A stretch of 36,033 nucleotides of DNA from Alcaligenaceae bacterium (GTDB lineage Bacteria > Pseudomonadota > Gammaproteobacteria > Burkholderiales > Burkholderiaceae_B): contig JAJUGH010000003.1 of the NCBI GenBank assembly GCA_029268265.1, forward strand, positions 1 through 36,033, in the 5' to 3' direction. This document shows positions 12,731-22,632 of the stretch, piece after piece (position 1 is the stretch's first letter; each line of letters begins with the position of its first letter). The position numbers were made by a program, and so were the translations under genes. The notes beneath the pieces are model-generated. The model was not told where the DNA came from and ran no database searches. It saw only the letters and a program-made list of their open reading frames with translations.

Positions 12731-13617
12731 TGGCTAAAGCCAAAGTGGCCGCCAACGTAGCAAAGAAAACCAAGAGCACCAAGGCCGCAACCAGCAAGGA
12801 TGCGTCAGTGAAGAGTCCGGCAGCGCAGCCGGCGCCGGAAGCGGCGAAAACGGCAAAGGCGGCGAAGTCTGCCGCCACCAAGGGCGCTGCCAAGAAGGCC
12901 ACGGTGACCAAGGGTACTGCAACCAAGGCCACGGCCAAGAAGGCGGCCAAGACCGCAACCAAAGCAGCCAAGGCCACCAAGGTAGCCACTCCGAGCAAGG
13001 CAGCGAAGGCCACGAAGACTTCCGCTGCAGCGCCCGCCAAGGCTCCAGCAAAGTCTACGGCCACGAAGGCTCCTGCCAAATCGGCAGCCAAGAAGGCCCC
13101 CGCCAAGTCGGCCGCCAAGGCCCCCTCGGCGGCCGCAGCAAAAGCTCCGTCAAAAGCAGCGGCAAAGAAAGCTGGCAAGACCAGTTCTGCGGCGGGTACA
13201 TCCGCCACCAAGGCAACCAAGACCAGTTCCGCAACCGGGGCGCCCGCCACCAAGGCCGCATCGGTGAAGAAGACAGCAGCCAAGGCCGCCTCCAAACAGA
13301 CGGCATCTTCGGATACGCCGGCCGCCGACACGGCACCGGCCAAAACGGCCGCAAAGAAGGCCTCGAAAAAGGTAGCCGCGCCAGCAGCCAAAAAAGCTGC
13401 CAAGGCCGGGGCGACATCATCAGATAAGGAAGTACCGGTGACTGATACATCCACCGACAGCAAAGGCAAGAAGGCCGCCGTGCCTGAAAAGGCGGCAAAG
13501 AAGAGCGTCTCGAAGAAAACTGCCAAGGCAGCAAAGAAGACGGCTGAAGCCACACCAGCCAAGAAGACGCGCAACCCGACCGCTTCCTGGCCGTTCCCTA
13601 CGGGCAACCGCCCCTAG
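12730..13617 (+). CDS. Lys/Ala-rich histone H1-like nucleoid protein
   Basis: 295 aa dominated by AAKKA/KKAAK-type repeats; SD-like AAGGAG upstream; distinctive tail 'KKTRNPTASWPFPTGNRP'. Confidence 0.85.
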   Translation: MAKAKVAANVAKKTKSTKAATSKDASVKSPAAQPAPEAAKTAKAAKSAATKGAAKKATVTKGTATKATAKKAAKTATKAAKATKVATPSKAAKATKTSAAAPAKAPAKSTATKAPAKSAAKKAPAKSAAKAPSAAAAKAPSKAAAKKAGKTSSAAGTSATKATKTSSATGAPATKAASVKKTAAKAASKQTASSDTPAADTAPAKTAAKKASKKVAAPAAKKAAKAGATSSDKEVPVTDTSTDSKGKKAAVPEKAAKKSVSKKTAKAAKKTAEATPAKKTRNPTASWPFPTGNRP

Positions 13618-13644
13618 TTGGCGGCTCGTACGAATCTCAACGAT

Positions 13645-13667
13645 AAGCCCGACGCGTCGGGCTTTTT
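13645..13667 (+). terminator. Rho-independent terminator after the H1-like gene
   Basis: AAGCCCGA-CGCG-TCGGGCTT stem followed by TTTCCTTTCGCTTTT. Confidence 0.9.
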
Positions 13668-13734
13668 CCTTTCGCTTTTGGCGCCTGCACTGTCATGCGA
13701 CAATGGCGCTTCACGTATTTCCGAGTAGGCCACC

Positions 13735-14298
13735 ATGTTCAGCGATGTGCTGTATTTCGTGCTCAACATTCTGTTTTCGCTGTTCGGCATCGCGCTCATC
13801 ATTCGGGCCTGGATGTATGCCATCCGACTGCACCCCTTCAATCCCTATGCACAAGCCGTGCTGCGCGGGACGAACTGGCTGGTGAGCCCGCTGCGGAACG
13901 TCATCAAGCCATCAAACCGCGTTGACTGGCCGAGCCTGGTCGCGTGCTGGCTGACCGCCGTCGTATTTCTGCTGGTCACGTGGTTGTTGCTGGTGGGGCA
14001 ACTGCCTTCCATGGAAGGCATCATGCGCTCACTGCTGGCGGCCTTGGTGACCATGGGCAAATGGGCCTTCAATCTGGTGCTCTGGATCACGCTGATTCAG
14101 GCCATCCTGTCTTGGGTGAACCCGCTGGCACCGATCATGCCGTTGCTGCAGACACTCACTGCCCCATTGCTGGATCCGATTCGGCGCTTCATGCCAGACC
14201 TGGGCGGGCTGGACCTGTCACCCCTGGTCTTGCTGGTGCTGGCGCAGGTGGCCATCATGGTGCTCCAGCGCTTCGCCTTCTCGATCTTCGGGGTCTGA
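13735..14298 (+). CDS. YggT family membrane protein
   Basis: 187 aa; two repeats of hydrophobic YGGT-type sequence, e.g. 'LITLIQAILSWVNPLAPIMPLLQTLTAPLLDPIRRFMPDLGGLDLSPLVLLVLAQ'. Confidence 0.9.
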   Translation: MFSDVLYFVLNILFSLFGIALIIRAWMYAIRLHPFNPYAQAVLRGTNWLVSPLRNVIKPSNRVDWPSLVACWLTAVVFLLVTWLLLVGQLPSMEGIMRSLLAALVTMGKWAFNLVLWITLIQAILSWVNPLAPIMPLLQTLTAPLLDPIRRFMPDLGGLDLSPLVLLVLAQVAIMVLQRFAFSIFGV

Positions 14299-14324
14299 CG
14301 CAGATCGAAGTTGGACCAGAATGA

Positions 14325-14351
14325 AAAATGGCGGGCATTGCCCGCCATTTT
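14325..14351. terminator. Bidirectional rho-independent terminator between convergent genes
   Basis: Perfect 12-bp stem AAAATGGCGGGC-ATT-GCCCGCCATTTT, with A-run upstream and T-run downstream. Confidence 0.92.
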
Positions 14352-14356
14352 CTTGC

Positions 14357-14860
14357 TTACATCGGGACGACCCGGGTCGGGCCGCCACCGCTGATCACGC
14401 GTACCCGTTGGCCTGGGCTCAGCGCGACATCGTCTTCCTGCGCAATGACACGCGTCTCGCCGTTGTCGAGCCGAACGGTGATCTCAAGTGCACTGGATTT
14501 GCCCATGCGATGTTCGACGGCGTCACCGGCCATTGCACCCAGCAAGCCACCGCCTATTGCCGCCAGAACCTGGCCGCGGCCGCCGCCAATGGAACTGCCG
14601 GCCACACCGCCGAGAGCACCACCGGCAAGCGCGCCGGCACCGCCAGTGCGTTCGTTCTGGATCACCACCTGGCGTACCGCCTCGACCGTGCCCAGGCGTA
14701 CGATCTGTTCGCGCTGAGCCTGTCCGTATGAATAAACCGAACTGGATGCGCTCTTGTGAGCACAACCGGCCAGCACCGCCAACGAGCCGGCCACCGCTAC
14801 TGCCGCCAGCCAGCGCCGGGAGGCACGGCCTGCGGAATGTTGTTGAATAGAGGTATTCAT
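14357..14860 (-). CDS. Glycine-zipper 2TM outer membrane lipoprotein (SlyB/17 kDa antigen-like)
   Basis: Lipobox 'AVLAGCAH'; Gly-zipper 'GGAGALAGGALGGVAGSSIGGGRGQVLAAIGGGLLGAMAGDAVE'. Confidence 0.88.
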   Translation of the reverse strand: MNTSIQQHSAGRASRRWLAAVAVAGSLAVLAGCAHKSASSSVYSYGQAQREQIVRLGTVEAVRQVVIQNERTGGAGALAGGALGGVAGSSIGGGRGQVLAAIGGGLLGAMAGDAVEHRMGKSSALEITVRLDNGETRVIAQEDDVALSPGQRVRVISGGGPTRVVPM

Positions 14861-15826
14861 TTACCGCTCCTGTGTGTTCACCTGCTCTTGGTCCAGGCTG
14901 ATTCCATAACGGGTTTGCAGCATGGACTCGATATCCTGACGGGTCGGCCGATGGTTCTGCGGCCCACGAGAGGCCACCTTCAGGCTGCCCATCACATTAC
15001 CCAGTTTACATGCGTCGACCAGGCCCCATCCATTGGTCAGGCCATACAGCAAGCCCGCTCTATGGGCGTCGCCGCATCCGGTGGGATCGACAACGGTCTC
15101 GGCCGGAACGACGTCGACGGTGATGCTGCGGTTCCCTTCATATACTACTGCGCCATCGGCACCATGGGTGACGATGGCTCCCTTCAAACCTGCTGCAATC
15201 TGTTCCAGTGTCAAGCCGGTGCGTTGGCTCACCACTTCTGCCTCGTATTCGTTCACGCAGAGGATGGAAGCCATGGTCATCATTCGCCGCAGATCGTCGC
15301 CATCGAACAGCGGCATCGCCTGACCCAGGTCGAAAACAAACGGAATGCCTGCAGCATGGAGTCGTTCCGCATGCGCGAACATGCCTTCCTTTGCATCGGG
15401 GGCGATGATCGCCCATGCCGCGTCCTGCCCGGTGATGTCGTTTTCGGCGGAATGCTGCATGGCGCCGGGGTGAAACGAGGCGATCTGATTGTTGTCCAGA
15501 TCGGTGGTAATGAAGCACTGGGGCGTGTACTTGTCTTCCAGCACACGCACCATGCTGATGTCGATCCCCAGCTGCTGCATGTACTCGAGATAGTCCGCAG
15601 CATCGGCGCCCACGGTGCCGACCGGCACGGCGTGACCGCCGAGCAAGCTCAAGTTGTAGGCAATATTGCCCGCACAGCCTCCATACTCTTTTCGCAAGCT
15701 CGGCACGAAGAAAGAGACACTCAATGCCTGAATGCTGTCGGCCAGAATGTGGTCTTTGAAATGGCCCTCGAAGACGGCAATGGTATCGAAAGCAATGGAA
15801 CCGCAAATGAGCACTTTGTCAGACAT
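14861..15826 (-). CDS. PfkB-family carbohydrate/nucleoside kinase (adenosine kinase-like)
   Basis: 'GGCAGNIAYNLSLLGG' and 'DPTGCGDAHRAGLLYGL' PfkB signatures. Confidence 0.88.
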   Translation of the reverse strand: MSDKVLICGSIAFDTIAVFEGHFKDHILADSIQALSVSFFVPSLRKEYGGCAGNIAYNLSLLGGHAVPVGTVGADAADYLEYMQQLGIDISMVRVLEDKYTPQCFITTDLDNNQIASFHPGAMQHSAENDITGQDAAWAIIAPDAKEGMFAHAERLHAAGIPFVFDLGQAMPLFDGDDLRRMMTMASILCVNEYEAEVVSQRTGLTLEQIAAGLKGAIVTHGADGAVVYEGNRSITVDVVPAETVVDPTGCGDAHRAGLLYGLTNGWGLVDACKLGNVMGSLKVASRGPQNHRPTRQDIESMLQTRYGISLDQEQVNTQER

Positions 15827-15839
15827 TGACGCCAACACC

Positions 15840-17192
15840 TTATGGGAAGAATTTGTCGAGCTGATAGCCGTTGGCCTGCACGCTGCGCACCGATAAGGGT
15901 ACCTGCACGGTCAGTTCGCTACCGGCTGCGAATGGGCCACTGCGTAGCGAAGCAGGCACCCAGACTGAAGGCGCCAGGTTGCGCCGGACCACCACAGCGC
16001 CCGAAGCATCCTTCAGGTCCAGGACCAACGTAGGCCATTCCTGCGGACGCTCGTGAGTATTGCGCAGCGTCACCTCAAGAGTCAGCGATGACACGTCGTC
16101 TTTCGGGGCACCCGAGGAGCGCAGCGCCGACCCGGTAATGGCGATCAGCCCGATCTGCCGCTCATAGGGAACCGCGCAGGAAAGCCGCTCGCAGGCTGCC
16201 TCCAGCACTGGTCTCAAGTTTGGAAAATTGTTGGCCAGCTGGCCGCGGTATACGTAAATGGCCTGAGCGAGCAGCAACACCAGCCCGCAGATAATCAGCA
16301 CCAGCCATACCGGCGTCAGCCAGGCGGGACGATGCAGAGTGCCATCGAAAGGCTTGGCCTGGTGGCGCTCGGAACGCCGGCCCGGACTCGGGTCGACGTA
16401 CAAGTAATCGGGGGCTCTGTCCTCTTCGTCGGCCGGTTCCGTTGGCTCGGGGTCGGATGCCGTAAACACAGGCATGGGTCGCCGCCCACTCACGGATCCG
16501 GACGTTGGCTCAGAAATCGTGAACTTGGGGGCGTAGCCCGGCCCCCCTGCATCGCCGCGCTGCCGCACTACCGAAGGCAGGCTGGGCTCCCTTGAAGACG
16601 CCGGGTGTTTTGCCAAAGCGCCGGCACCGATTACAGGCTCGGCACGGCTCCGGGAGGATGCGCCCGCTGTCCACGATGGCGCAACAATGTCGTTATTCCC
16701 CTCCGTAGGCAACGGAGGCAGCGTCGGCTCGTTGACCACCGGCACCGCGCGAGGAAGCCTCGGCTCCGTTATCACTGGCCCCGCGGCAGGCAGCTTCGGC
16801 TCGCCCGGAACGGGGGCTACCGGAGTAGGCCGCGGCCCACTGCTCAAGGGCGCAGACGGACGAGGCACGGGATCGCTTGACACGGGCGCTGGCGCTGGTG
16901 CCTTTGTCTCCGCGCCCGCAAGGGTTGGCGCTACGGGAGCCGGCGGCACCGGCACCGGCTTTGGAATTACCGGCTCGGCGCGGGGTACCGATGCGACCGG
17001 ATCAGGCCGACTGCCGACGGCAGGCTCCTGCCGTTTCCCGGCGGAAGCTTCGGCGGCGGGTACCACCGCATCAAAGCCGTCGAAAATATTCGCGCACTGG
17101 ATGCAGCGGATATATCCCTTGCGAAGTTGAAGCTGCTCCAGAGAGACCGGAAATGCGGTCTCGCACTGTGGACATCGTGTAGTCAGCTCCAT
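15840..17192 (-). CDS. Zinc-ribbon/DUF3426 membrane protein with Pro-rich linker
   Basis: N-terminal 'CPQCETAF...RCIQCANIFDGF' zinc ribbon, Pro-rich middle, one TM 'LTPVWLVLIICGLVLLLAQAIYVY', C-terminal DUF3426-like domain. Confidence 0.85.
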   Translation of the reverse strand: MELTTRCPQCETAFPVSLEQLQLRKGYIRCIQCANIFDGFDAVVPAAEASAGKRQEPAVGSRPDPVASVPRAEPVIPKPVPVPPAPVAPTLAGAETKAPAPAPVSSDPVPRPSAPLSSGPRPTPVAPVPGEPKLPAAGPVITEPRLPRAVPVVNEPTLPPLPTEGNNDIVAPSWTAGASSRSRAEPVIGAGALAKHPASSREPSLPSVVRQRGDAGGPGYAPKFTISEPTSGSVSGRRPMPVFTASDPEPTEPADEEDRAPDYLYVDPSPGRRSERHQAKPFDGTLHRPAWLTPVWLVLIICGLVLLLAQAIYVYRGQLANNFPNLRPVLEAACERLSCAVPYERQIGLIAITGSALRSSGAPKDDVSSLTLEVTLRNTHERPQEWPTLVLDLKDASGAVVVRRNLAPSVWVPASLRSGPFAAGSELTVQVPLSVRSVQANGYQLDKFFP

Positions 17193-17204
17193 GCCGTCAC
17201 CCGC

Positions 17205-18131
17205 TCAGTCGTCCCGACCCCGCACGCCGTGCAGACAGACCCAGCCGTCGCGCGCCTGCCATACGCCCATTTCGAGCCATGGCCGGTACGCCGCGGCCAC
17301 TTCCTCGGCCTGGCGCTCGAGCACACCGGAAAGCACAAGGCTGCCGCCCGGCGCCACGCGGTTAGACAGCATGGGCGCAAGCACCTTGAGCGGGTTGGAC
17401 AATATGTTGGCAACGACGATGTCGAACTGGCCGGCCTCCAAGGCGTCAGGCAAACACGCAGTGACACTCACGCCGTTCTGGCTGGCATTGTCGCGTGTGG
17501 ACTGCACCGCGAGCTCGTCGATGTCGACCGCGTCGACGCGCGAGGCGCCCAGCATCGCAGCTGCAATGGCCAGAATGCCGGATCCACAGCCGTAGTCGAG
17601 CACGGTCGCTCCGCGCGGCAGGCCGGAGGCCAGCCACTCCAGGCACAAGTGTGTGGTCGGATGGCTGCCGGTTCCGAAGGCGAGCCCGGGATCCAGCTGG
17701 ATGCGGACAATGCCACCCGGTTCTGTGTCAGCAGCAGGCAGCACGGGATCTTCCGCATGCCAGCTGGGCACTATCCAGATGTTGTCACCTACCTTGATCG
17801 GTCCGAACTGTGACTGCGTCAGACGGACCCAATCCTGGTCAGGTACGTCGCGCAGCGACCAGTCCGAGTCGGTCACTTCCCGGTCGGCTTCGTGCGACAG
17901 CTGCTCGAGTACTTGCCTGGGATCCAGCCCATCAGGCAACAGCGCAACGACACGATTGTTGCGCCAGGCCTGGACTTCAGGTTCGAGACCCGGCTCGCCA
18001 TACAGGGGGCGCTCGACTTCCGTATCGCTGTCTGCGTCTTCGACCGTCACCGCCAGCACGCCGGTATCCATCAGGATATCGGACAGTGCTTCGGCTTCCG
18101 CCTCGGAACAACTCAGGACCAGTTCACGCAT
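17205..18131 (-). CDS. prmA: Ribosomal protein L11 methyltransferase
   Basis: 'IQLDPGLAFGTGSHPTTHLCLEWL', 'VLDYGCGSGILAIAAAMLGA', 'VVANILSNPLKVLAP'. Confidence 0.95.
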   Translation of the reverse strand: MRELVLSCSEAEAEALSDILMDTGVLAVTVEDADSDTEVERPLYGEPGLEPEVQAWRNNRVVALLPDGLDPRQVLEQLSHEADREVTDSDWSLRDVPDQDWVRLTQSQFGPIKVGDNIWIVPSWHAEDPVLPAADTEPGGIVRIQLDPGLAFGTGSHPTTHLCLEWLASGLPRGATVLDYGCGSGILAIAAAMLGASRVDAVDIDELAVQSTRDNASQNGVSVTACLPDALEAGQFDIVVANILSNPLKVLAPMLSNRVAPGGSLVLSGVLERQAEEVAAAYRPWLEMGVWQARDGWVCLHGVRGRDD

Positions 18132-18197
18132 TCTTTTCTCCGTAGCTCCGCCCTGCGGCATCGGCCGTCACAGCGCTGCCCGCGGCAGCGCACAGGC

Positions 18198-19544
18198 TCA
18201 AGGCCTCTGAGACAGCTTGTGCTCCAGATAATGAATGGAGGTACCGCCCTCGATGAAGCGCGCGTCGGCCATGAGCTCGCGATGCAGTGGGATGTTGGTG
18301 TTGACGCCTTCGACAACCATCTCGGACAGAGCAATACTCATGCGCGCGATGGCCTGGTCTCGGGTATCGCCATAAGTGATGAGCTTGCCGATCATCGAAT
18401 CATAGTTTGGCGGCACCGTATATCCGGCGAACACATGCGAATCCATACGAACGCCGGGACCACCTGGCACGTGCCAGTTCGTGATCTTGCCCGGGCTCGG
18501 CATGAACTTGAACGGATCTTCAGCATTGATGCGGCATTCGATCGCATGGCCACGGAACTGCACGTCGCGTTGACGCAGCGTGAACTTCTCGCCAGCGGCG
18601 ATAAGAATCTGCTGCTGCACGAGGTCGATGCCCGTGATCATTTCGGTGACCGTGTGCTCGACCTGTATGCGGGTGTTCATCTCGATGAAGTAGAACTCGC
18701 CGTCTTCATACAGGAATTCGAACGTGCCGGCGCCGCGGTATTGCATGCCGCGGCAGGCATCGGCACAACGCTCGCCAATGCGCTCGATGAGCCGACGAGG
18801 AATGCCCGGTGCGGGCGCTTCTTCAATCACTTTCTGATGGCGCCGCTGCATGGAGCAATCGCGCTCGCCCAGCCACAGGGCATTACGACCGCCGTCGGCC
18901 AGAATCTGGATCTCGATATGGCGAGGGTTCTCGAGGAACTTCTCCATATAGACTTCCGGATTGTCGAATGCCGCCTGGGCTTCGCTGCGCGTCAGGGCCA
19001 CCGCATTCAGCAACGCTGCCTCGGTATAGACCACACGCATGCCGCGGCCACCGCCACCGCCCGCCGCCTTCACGATCACCGGATACCCGATGTCGCGCGC
19101 GATGCGCACGATTTCAGCGGGGTCATCGGGCAGGCCGCCCTCGGAGCCCGGCACCACCGGCACGCCGGCAGCAATCATGGCCTGCTTGGCTCTGACCTTG
19201 TCGCCCATGATGCGGATCGATTCCGGGCGCGGGCCGATGAATACGAAACCACTCTTCTCTACACGCTCGGCAAAATCCGCATTCTCGGCGAGAAAGCCGT
19301 AGCCGGGATGGATTGCTTCGGCATCGGTGACTTCGGCCGCCGAGATGATGGCCGGCATATTCAGATAGCTGTCGCGCGGGGAAGCCGGGCCGATGCAGAC
19401 CGATTCATCGGCCAGACGCACGTACTTGGCATCGCGGTCGGCTTCGGAGTGAACGACGACGGTCTTGACACCGAGTTCGCGACAAGCCCTCTGGATCCGC
19501 AACGCGATTTCGCCGCGGTTGGCGATGAGGATTTTCTCGAACAT
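18198..19544 (-). CDS. accC: Acetyl-CoA carboxylase biotin carboxylase subunit
   Basis: '[25 protein letters not shown]', '[15 protein letters not shown]', '[12 protein letters not shown]', '[16 protein letters not shown]'. Confidence 0.98.
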   Translation of the reverse strand: MFEKILIANRGEIALRIQRACRELGVKTVVVHSEADRDAKYVRLADESVCIGPASPRDSYLNMPAIISAAEVTDAEAIHPGYGFLAENADFAERVEKSGFVFIGPRPESIRIMGDKVRAKQAMIAAGVPVVPGSEGGLPDDPAEIVRIARDIGYPVIVKAAGGGGGRGMRVVYTEAALLNAVALTRSEAQAAFDNPEVYMEKFLENPRHIEIQILADGGRNALWLGERDCSMQRRHQKVIEEAPAPGIPRRLIERIGERCADACRGMQYRGAGTFEFLYEDGEFYFIEMNTRIQVEHTVTEMITGIDLVQQQILIAAGEKFTLRQRDVQFRGHAIECRINAEDPFKFMPSPGKITNWHVPGGPGVRMDSHVFAGYTVPPNYDSMIGKLITYGDTRDQAIARMSIALSEMVVEGVNTNIPLHRELMADARFIEGGTSIHYLEHKLSQRP

Positions 19545-19551
19545 GAATCTA

Positions 19552-19995
19552 TCAGCCGATGACGAACAAAGGTTGACCGTATTCGACGGGCTCGCCGTTC
19601 TCGACCAGGATTTCCTTGATCACGCCAGCCTTGTCGGCTTCGATTTCGTTCAGAAGCTTCATGGCCTCAATGATGCACAGCGGATCGCCTTCCTTGACGC
19701 TTTGGCCAACTTCTACGAAGGGAGCAGCGCCGGGGTTCGGTGCACGATAGAAAGTTCCGACCATGGGCGCCTTCACCACATGACCGGCGGGCGCAGCGGG
19801 GGCCGGTGCTGCGGGCGCAGCCGCTGTCGGAGCCGCCGCCACGACGGCAGCAGGTGCCTCGGCGGGCGCTACGGGCTGCGTGGCTTGCGAGAACTTGACG
19901 ATCCGCACCTTGCCTTCACCTTCGGTGATCTCGAGTTCCGCAATACCGGAATCCGCAACGAGGTCGATGAGGGTTTTGAGTTTTCTTAGGTCCAT
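19552..19995 (-). CDS. accB: Acetyl-CoA carboxylase biotin carboxyl carrier protein
   Basis: '[23 protein letters not shown]', Ala/Pro linker, biotinylation motif '[12 protein letters not shown]'. Confidence 0.97.
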   Translation of the reverse strand: MDLRKLKTLIDLVADSGIAELEITEGEGKVRIVKFSQATQPVAPAEAPAAVVAAAPTAAAPAAPAPAAPAGHVVKAPMVGTFYRAPNPGAAPFVEVGQSVKEGDPLCIIEAMKLLNEIEADKAGVIKEILVENGEPVEYGQPLFVIG

Positions 19996-20069
19996 ACCAA
20001 CTTTCCGTGGCATTGGCCCGCCATAGGATGCAGGCCAAGCAATTGTTTGTGAAAAAGGGAACCGCCCGC

Positions 20070-20504
20070 CTATGCGGCAAGGGCGTACTGCAAAGCGGCC
20101 TCGTAACCGAATGCGCCCAACCCTGCTATCACTCCTTGCGCCGCCGTAGCCAGGTAGGAATGATGGCGAAACTCCTCGCGCTTGTAGACATTGGATAAAT
20201 GCACTTCAACGTAAGGAATGCAAACGGCCGCCAGCGCATCTCGTATCGCAATACTGGTATGCGTGTAAGCGGCCGCGTTGATGATGATGTACTCCGTGCC
20301 CTCACGGGCGGCTTCCTGAATTCGGTCGACCAGGGCGCCTTCGTGGTTGCTTTGGAAGACGGTCAGTACCGCACCTTGGGCCTGTGCCAGGTTTTCGAGT
20401 CGTTCGTTGATGTCGGACAGAGAAAGCCTGCCGTAGACCTCGGGCTCGCGCGTGCCGAGCAGGTTTAGATTGGGGCCGTGCAGAACCAGAATGCGCTGCG
20501 CCAT
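20070..20504 (-). CDS. aroQ: Type II 3-dehydroquinate dehydratase
   Basis: '[21 protein letters not shown]', '[17 protein letters not shown]', '[20 protein letters not shown]'. Confidence 0.97.
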   Translation of the reverse strand: MAQRILVLHGPNLNLLGTREPEVYGRLSLSDINERLENLAQAQGAVLTVFQSNHEGALVDRIQEAAREGTEYIIINAAAYTHTSIAIRDALAAVCIPYVEVHLSNVYKREEFRHHSYLATAAQGVIAGLGAFGYEAALQYALAA

Positions 20505-20542
20505 TATGGAAATTTTTTGAAGACAGACCGCCTTTTTACGCC

Positions 20543-20568
20543 AAAAAGCCCGGTTTGTCCAACAAACC
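20543..20568 (-). terminator. Putative terminator after the TlpA-like gene, in the aroQ leader/promoter region
   Basis: Minus strand GGTTTGT-TGG-ACAAACC then GGGCTTTTT. A possible aroQ promoter TGGACA-N17-TAAAAA overlaps it. Confidence 0.5.
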
Positions 20569-20593
20569 ACCCATAAATGGAACGAGCTTGACG

Positions 20594-21109
20594 CTATCCG
20601 CGGTCGGTCGAAAGCGAGGCCAGATGGGCATCAAGCTCAGCAGGATCAACCTGCCCGAGGATCTCGTGAGATATCCGGGAATCCGCATCAAAAACAACGG
20701 TATAGGGCAGGCCGCCCTTACTGTTGCCCAAGGCCTTCATCTGTTGGATGCCGCCGTGCCCGGCCACCACCAGGGGGTACGAGACCTTCACCTTTTCAAG
20801 AAAGCGTTCGATATTCGGCCGCGTGTCGATCGCGACACCCAGAAAGGTCATACCGGGATACTTGTGCGCCAGTTCGTCGAGGTCCGGCATCTCCTTGATG
20901 CACGGCGCACACCACGTGGCCCAGAAGTTCACCACCAGCGGCCGGCCCTGAAACCTGGACAACGGCACCGGCTCGCCATCGAGACCAGGATAGGAGTACG
21001 AAAGAAAGGTGGCTGCCCGATCAGGGTCAGTGCCGGCCAGCAAGGGGAAGGGGGCCAGCGCCGCGCCGGCGGCAGCCATGCCATGGCGCAGGAAGTCTCG
21101 CCGATTCAT
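20594..21109 (-). CDS. TlpA/ResA-like thioredoxin with Tat-like signal
   Basis: '[26 protein letters not shown]' then '[22 protein letters not shown]'. Confidence 0.92.
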   Translation of the reverse strand: MNRRDFLRHGMAAAGAALAPFPLLAGTDPDRAATFLSYSYPGLDGEPVPLSRFQGRPLVVNFWATWCAPCIKEMPDLDELAHKYPGMTFLGVAIDTRPNIERFLEKVKVSYPLVVAGHGGIQQMKALGNSKGGLPYTVVFDADSRISHEILGQVDPAELDAHLASLSTDRG

Positions 21110-21252
21110 CGCGTAATGCCTTGATGTGTATTGAATATCGGTCTTGATGATAGCACTCCGGGAGGCGGCGCTCGTGCTGCACATGGACATGTCCGGCCAT
21201 GACTCGAACCCGGCCCTCAGGCTCCCACTACAATAGGCACCGGAGGATAAAC

Positions 21253-22632
21253 ATGCACTTGCACATCATCGGTATCTGCGGCACTTTCATGGGCGGCCTG
21301 GCTTTGATCGCCCGTGCTGCGGGCCATACCGTCACGGGCTGCGATGCCGGCGTCTACCCGCCCATGAGCACCCAGCTCGAGGAACAGGGCATCCGCCTGA
21401 TCGAAGGCTTCGATGCAGACCAGATGAGCCTGCGCCCGGATCTTTTCGTGGTGGGCAATGTGGTGCGCCGGGGGAATCCCCTCATGGAGGCGATCCTGGA
21501 CGCCGGGCTGCCCTACACCTCCGGACCGCAGTGGCTGGGTGAAGCCGTGCTGCGGGGGCGGCATGTCCTCGCGGTAGCCGGCACACACGGCAAGACCACC
21601 ACTACCGCCATGCTCACGCACGTGTTGCAGCATAATGGCCTAGCCCCGGACTTTCTGATCGGCGGTGTCGCCTCGGATTTCGGCGTTTCAGCCCGATATT
21701 CGCAGACCGGTCGCCACTTCGTGATCGAAGCGGACGAATACGACACGGCGTTCTTCGACAAGCGGTCCAAGTTCGTGCATTACCGGCCGCGCACGGCCAT
21801 ATTGAACAATCTGGAATACGACCACGCCGACATTTTCCCGGACCTTGCCGCCATCGAGACGCAATTCCATCACCTGCTTCGCACCGTTCCTGCGCAGGGG
21901 CGCATCATACTTCCTGCAAATGATGAAGCCTTGAAGCGTGTGGTGGAGCGCGGATGCTGGACCCCCACCGAAACGTTCGGGCCGGGCGGCGAGTGGCGCG
22001 CTGAAGGCGAGCCCGATTCCGGCCGCTTCGACGTCCTGCATGGCGAACGCCACCTGGGCACCATCGACTGGGAGCACGGCGGCGCTCACAATCAGCGCAA
22101 CGCGCTGGCATCCATCGCCGCAGCGAATCACGTCGGTATCGCACCGGCCCAGGCCATCCAGGCCCTGAACTGCTTCCGCGGCGTGAAGCGGCGTATGGAA
22201 GTGCGCGGAACCGTTGCGGGCGTCACCGTCTACGATGACTTCGCGCATCATCCCACCGCCATTGCCACCACAGTGGCCGGTTTGCGCCATCGGCACAAGG
22301 AAGGTCGCATCCTGGCCGTCGTCGAACCGCGTTCCAACACCATGAAACTGGGAGCCATGGCCGCCCGTCTGCCGGGGTCGCTGGCACAGGCTGACAGGGT
22401 ATTCTGCTTCGGCGCAACCTCAGGCCCGCATGCGCTCGGCTGGGATCCAGCCGCGGTGTTGGCCCCGCTGGGGGATCGCGCCAGCTGCTGGAACGATATC
22501 GATGACATGGTGGAGGCCATCTGCGCAGCCGCTCGCCCCGGCGACCACGTGCTGGTCATGAGCAATGGTGGCTTCGGAGGCATCCACGACCGCCTGTTGC
22601 GGCGCATGGCTCGTAGCGGGAGCCCCGCGTGA
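21253..22632 (+). CDS. mpl: UDP-N-acetylmuramate:L-alanyl-gamma-D-glutamyl-meso-diaminopimelate ligase
   Basis: 'MHLHIIGICGTFMGGLALIARAAGHTVTGCDAGVYPPMSTQLEEQGI', 'VAGTHGKTTTTAMLTHVL'. Confidence 0.97.
   Translation: MHLHIIGICGTFMGGLALIARAAGHTVTGCDAGVYPPMSTQLEEQGIRLIEGFDADQMSLRPDLFVVGNVVRRGNPLMEAILDAGLPYTSGPQWLGEAVLRGRHVLAVAGTHGKTTTTAMLTHVLQHNGLAPDFLIGGVASDFGVSARYSQTGRHFVIEADEYDTAFFDKRSKFVHYRPRTAILNNLEYDHADIFPDLAAIETQFHHLLRTVPAQGRIILPANDEALKRVVERGCWTPTETFGPGGEWRAEGEPDSGRFDVLHGERHLGTIDWEHGGAHNQRNALASIAAANHVGIAPAQAIQALNCFRGVKRRMEVRGTVAGVTVYDDFAHHPTAIATTVAGLRHRHKEGRILAVVEPRSNTMKLGAMAARLPGSLAQADRVFCFGATSGPHALGWDPAAVLAPLGDRASCWNDIDDMVEAICAAARPGDHVLVMSNGGFGGIHDRLLRRMARSGSPA

Noticed and set aside
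12708-13607. 299-aa hydrophobic Ala/Val/Phe ORF antisense to the H1-like gene
   Set aside because: Reverse complement of Lys/Ala codon repeats produces Phe/Leu/Ala runs that mimic a membrane protein; no start context or motif.
12730-13617. Repetitive DNA that might be a tandem-repeat or CRISPR-like array
   Set aside because: Repeats are irregular codon-level Lys/Ala runs inside an ORF, not uniform repeats with unique spacers.
17892-19562. 556-aa ORF antisense to prmA/accC
   Set aside because: Mirror of highly conserved accC; His/Arg/Asp-rich sequence without domain signatures, a high-GC frame artefact.
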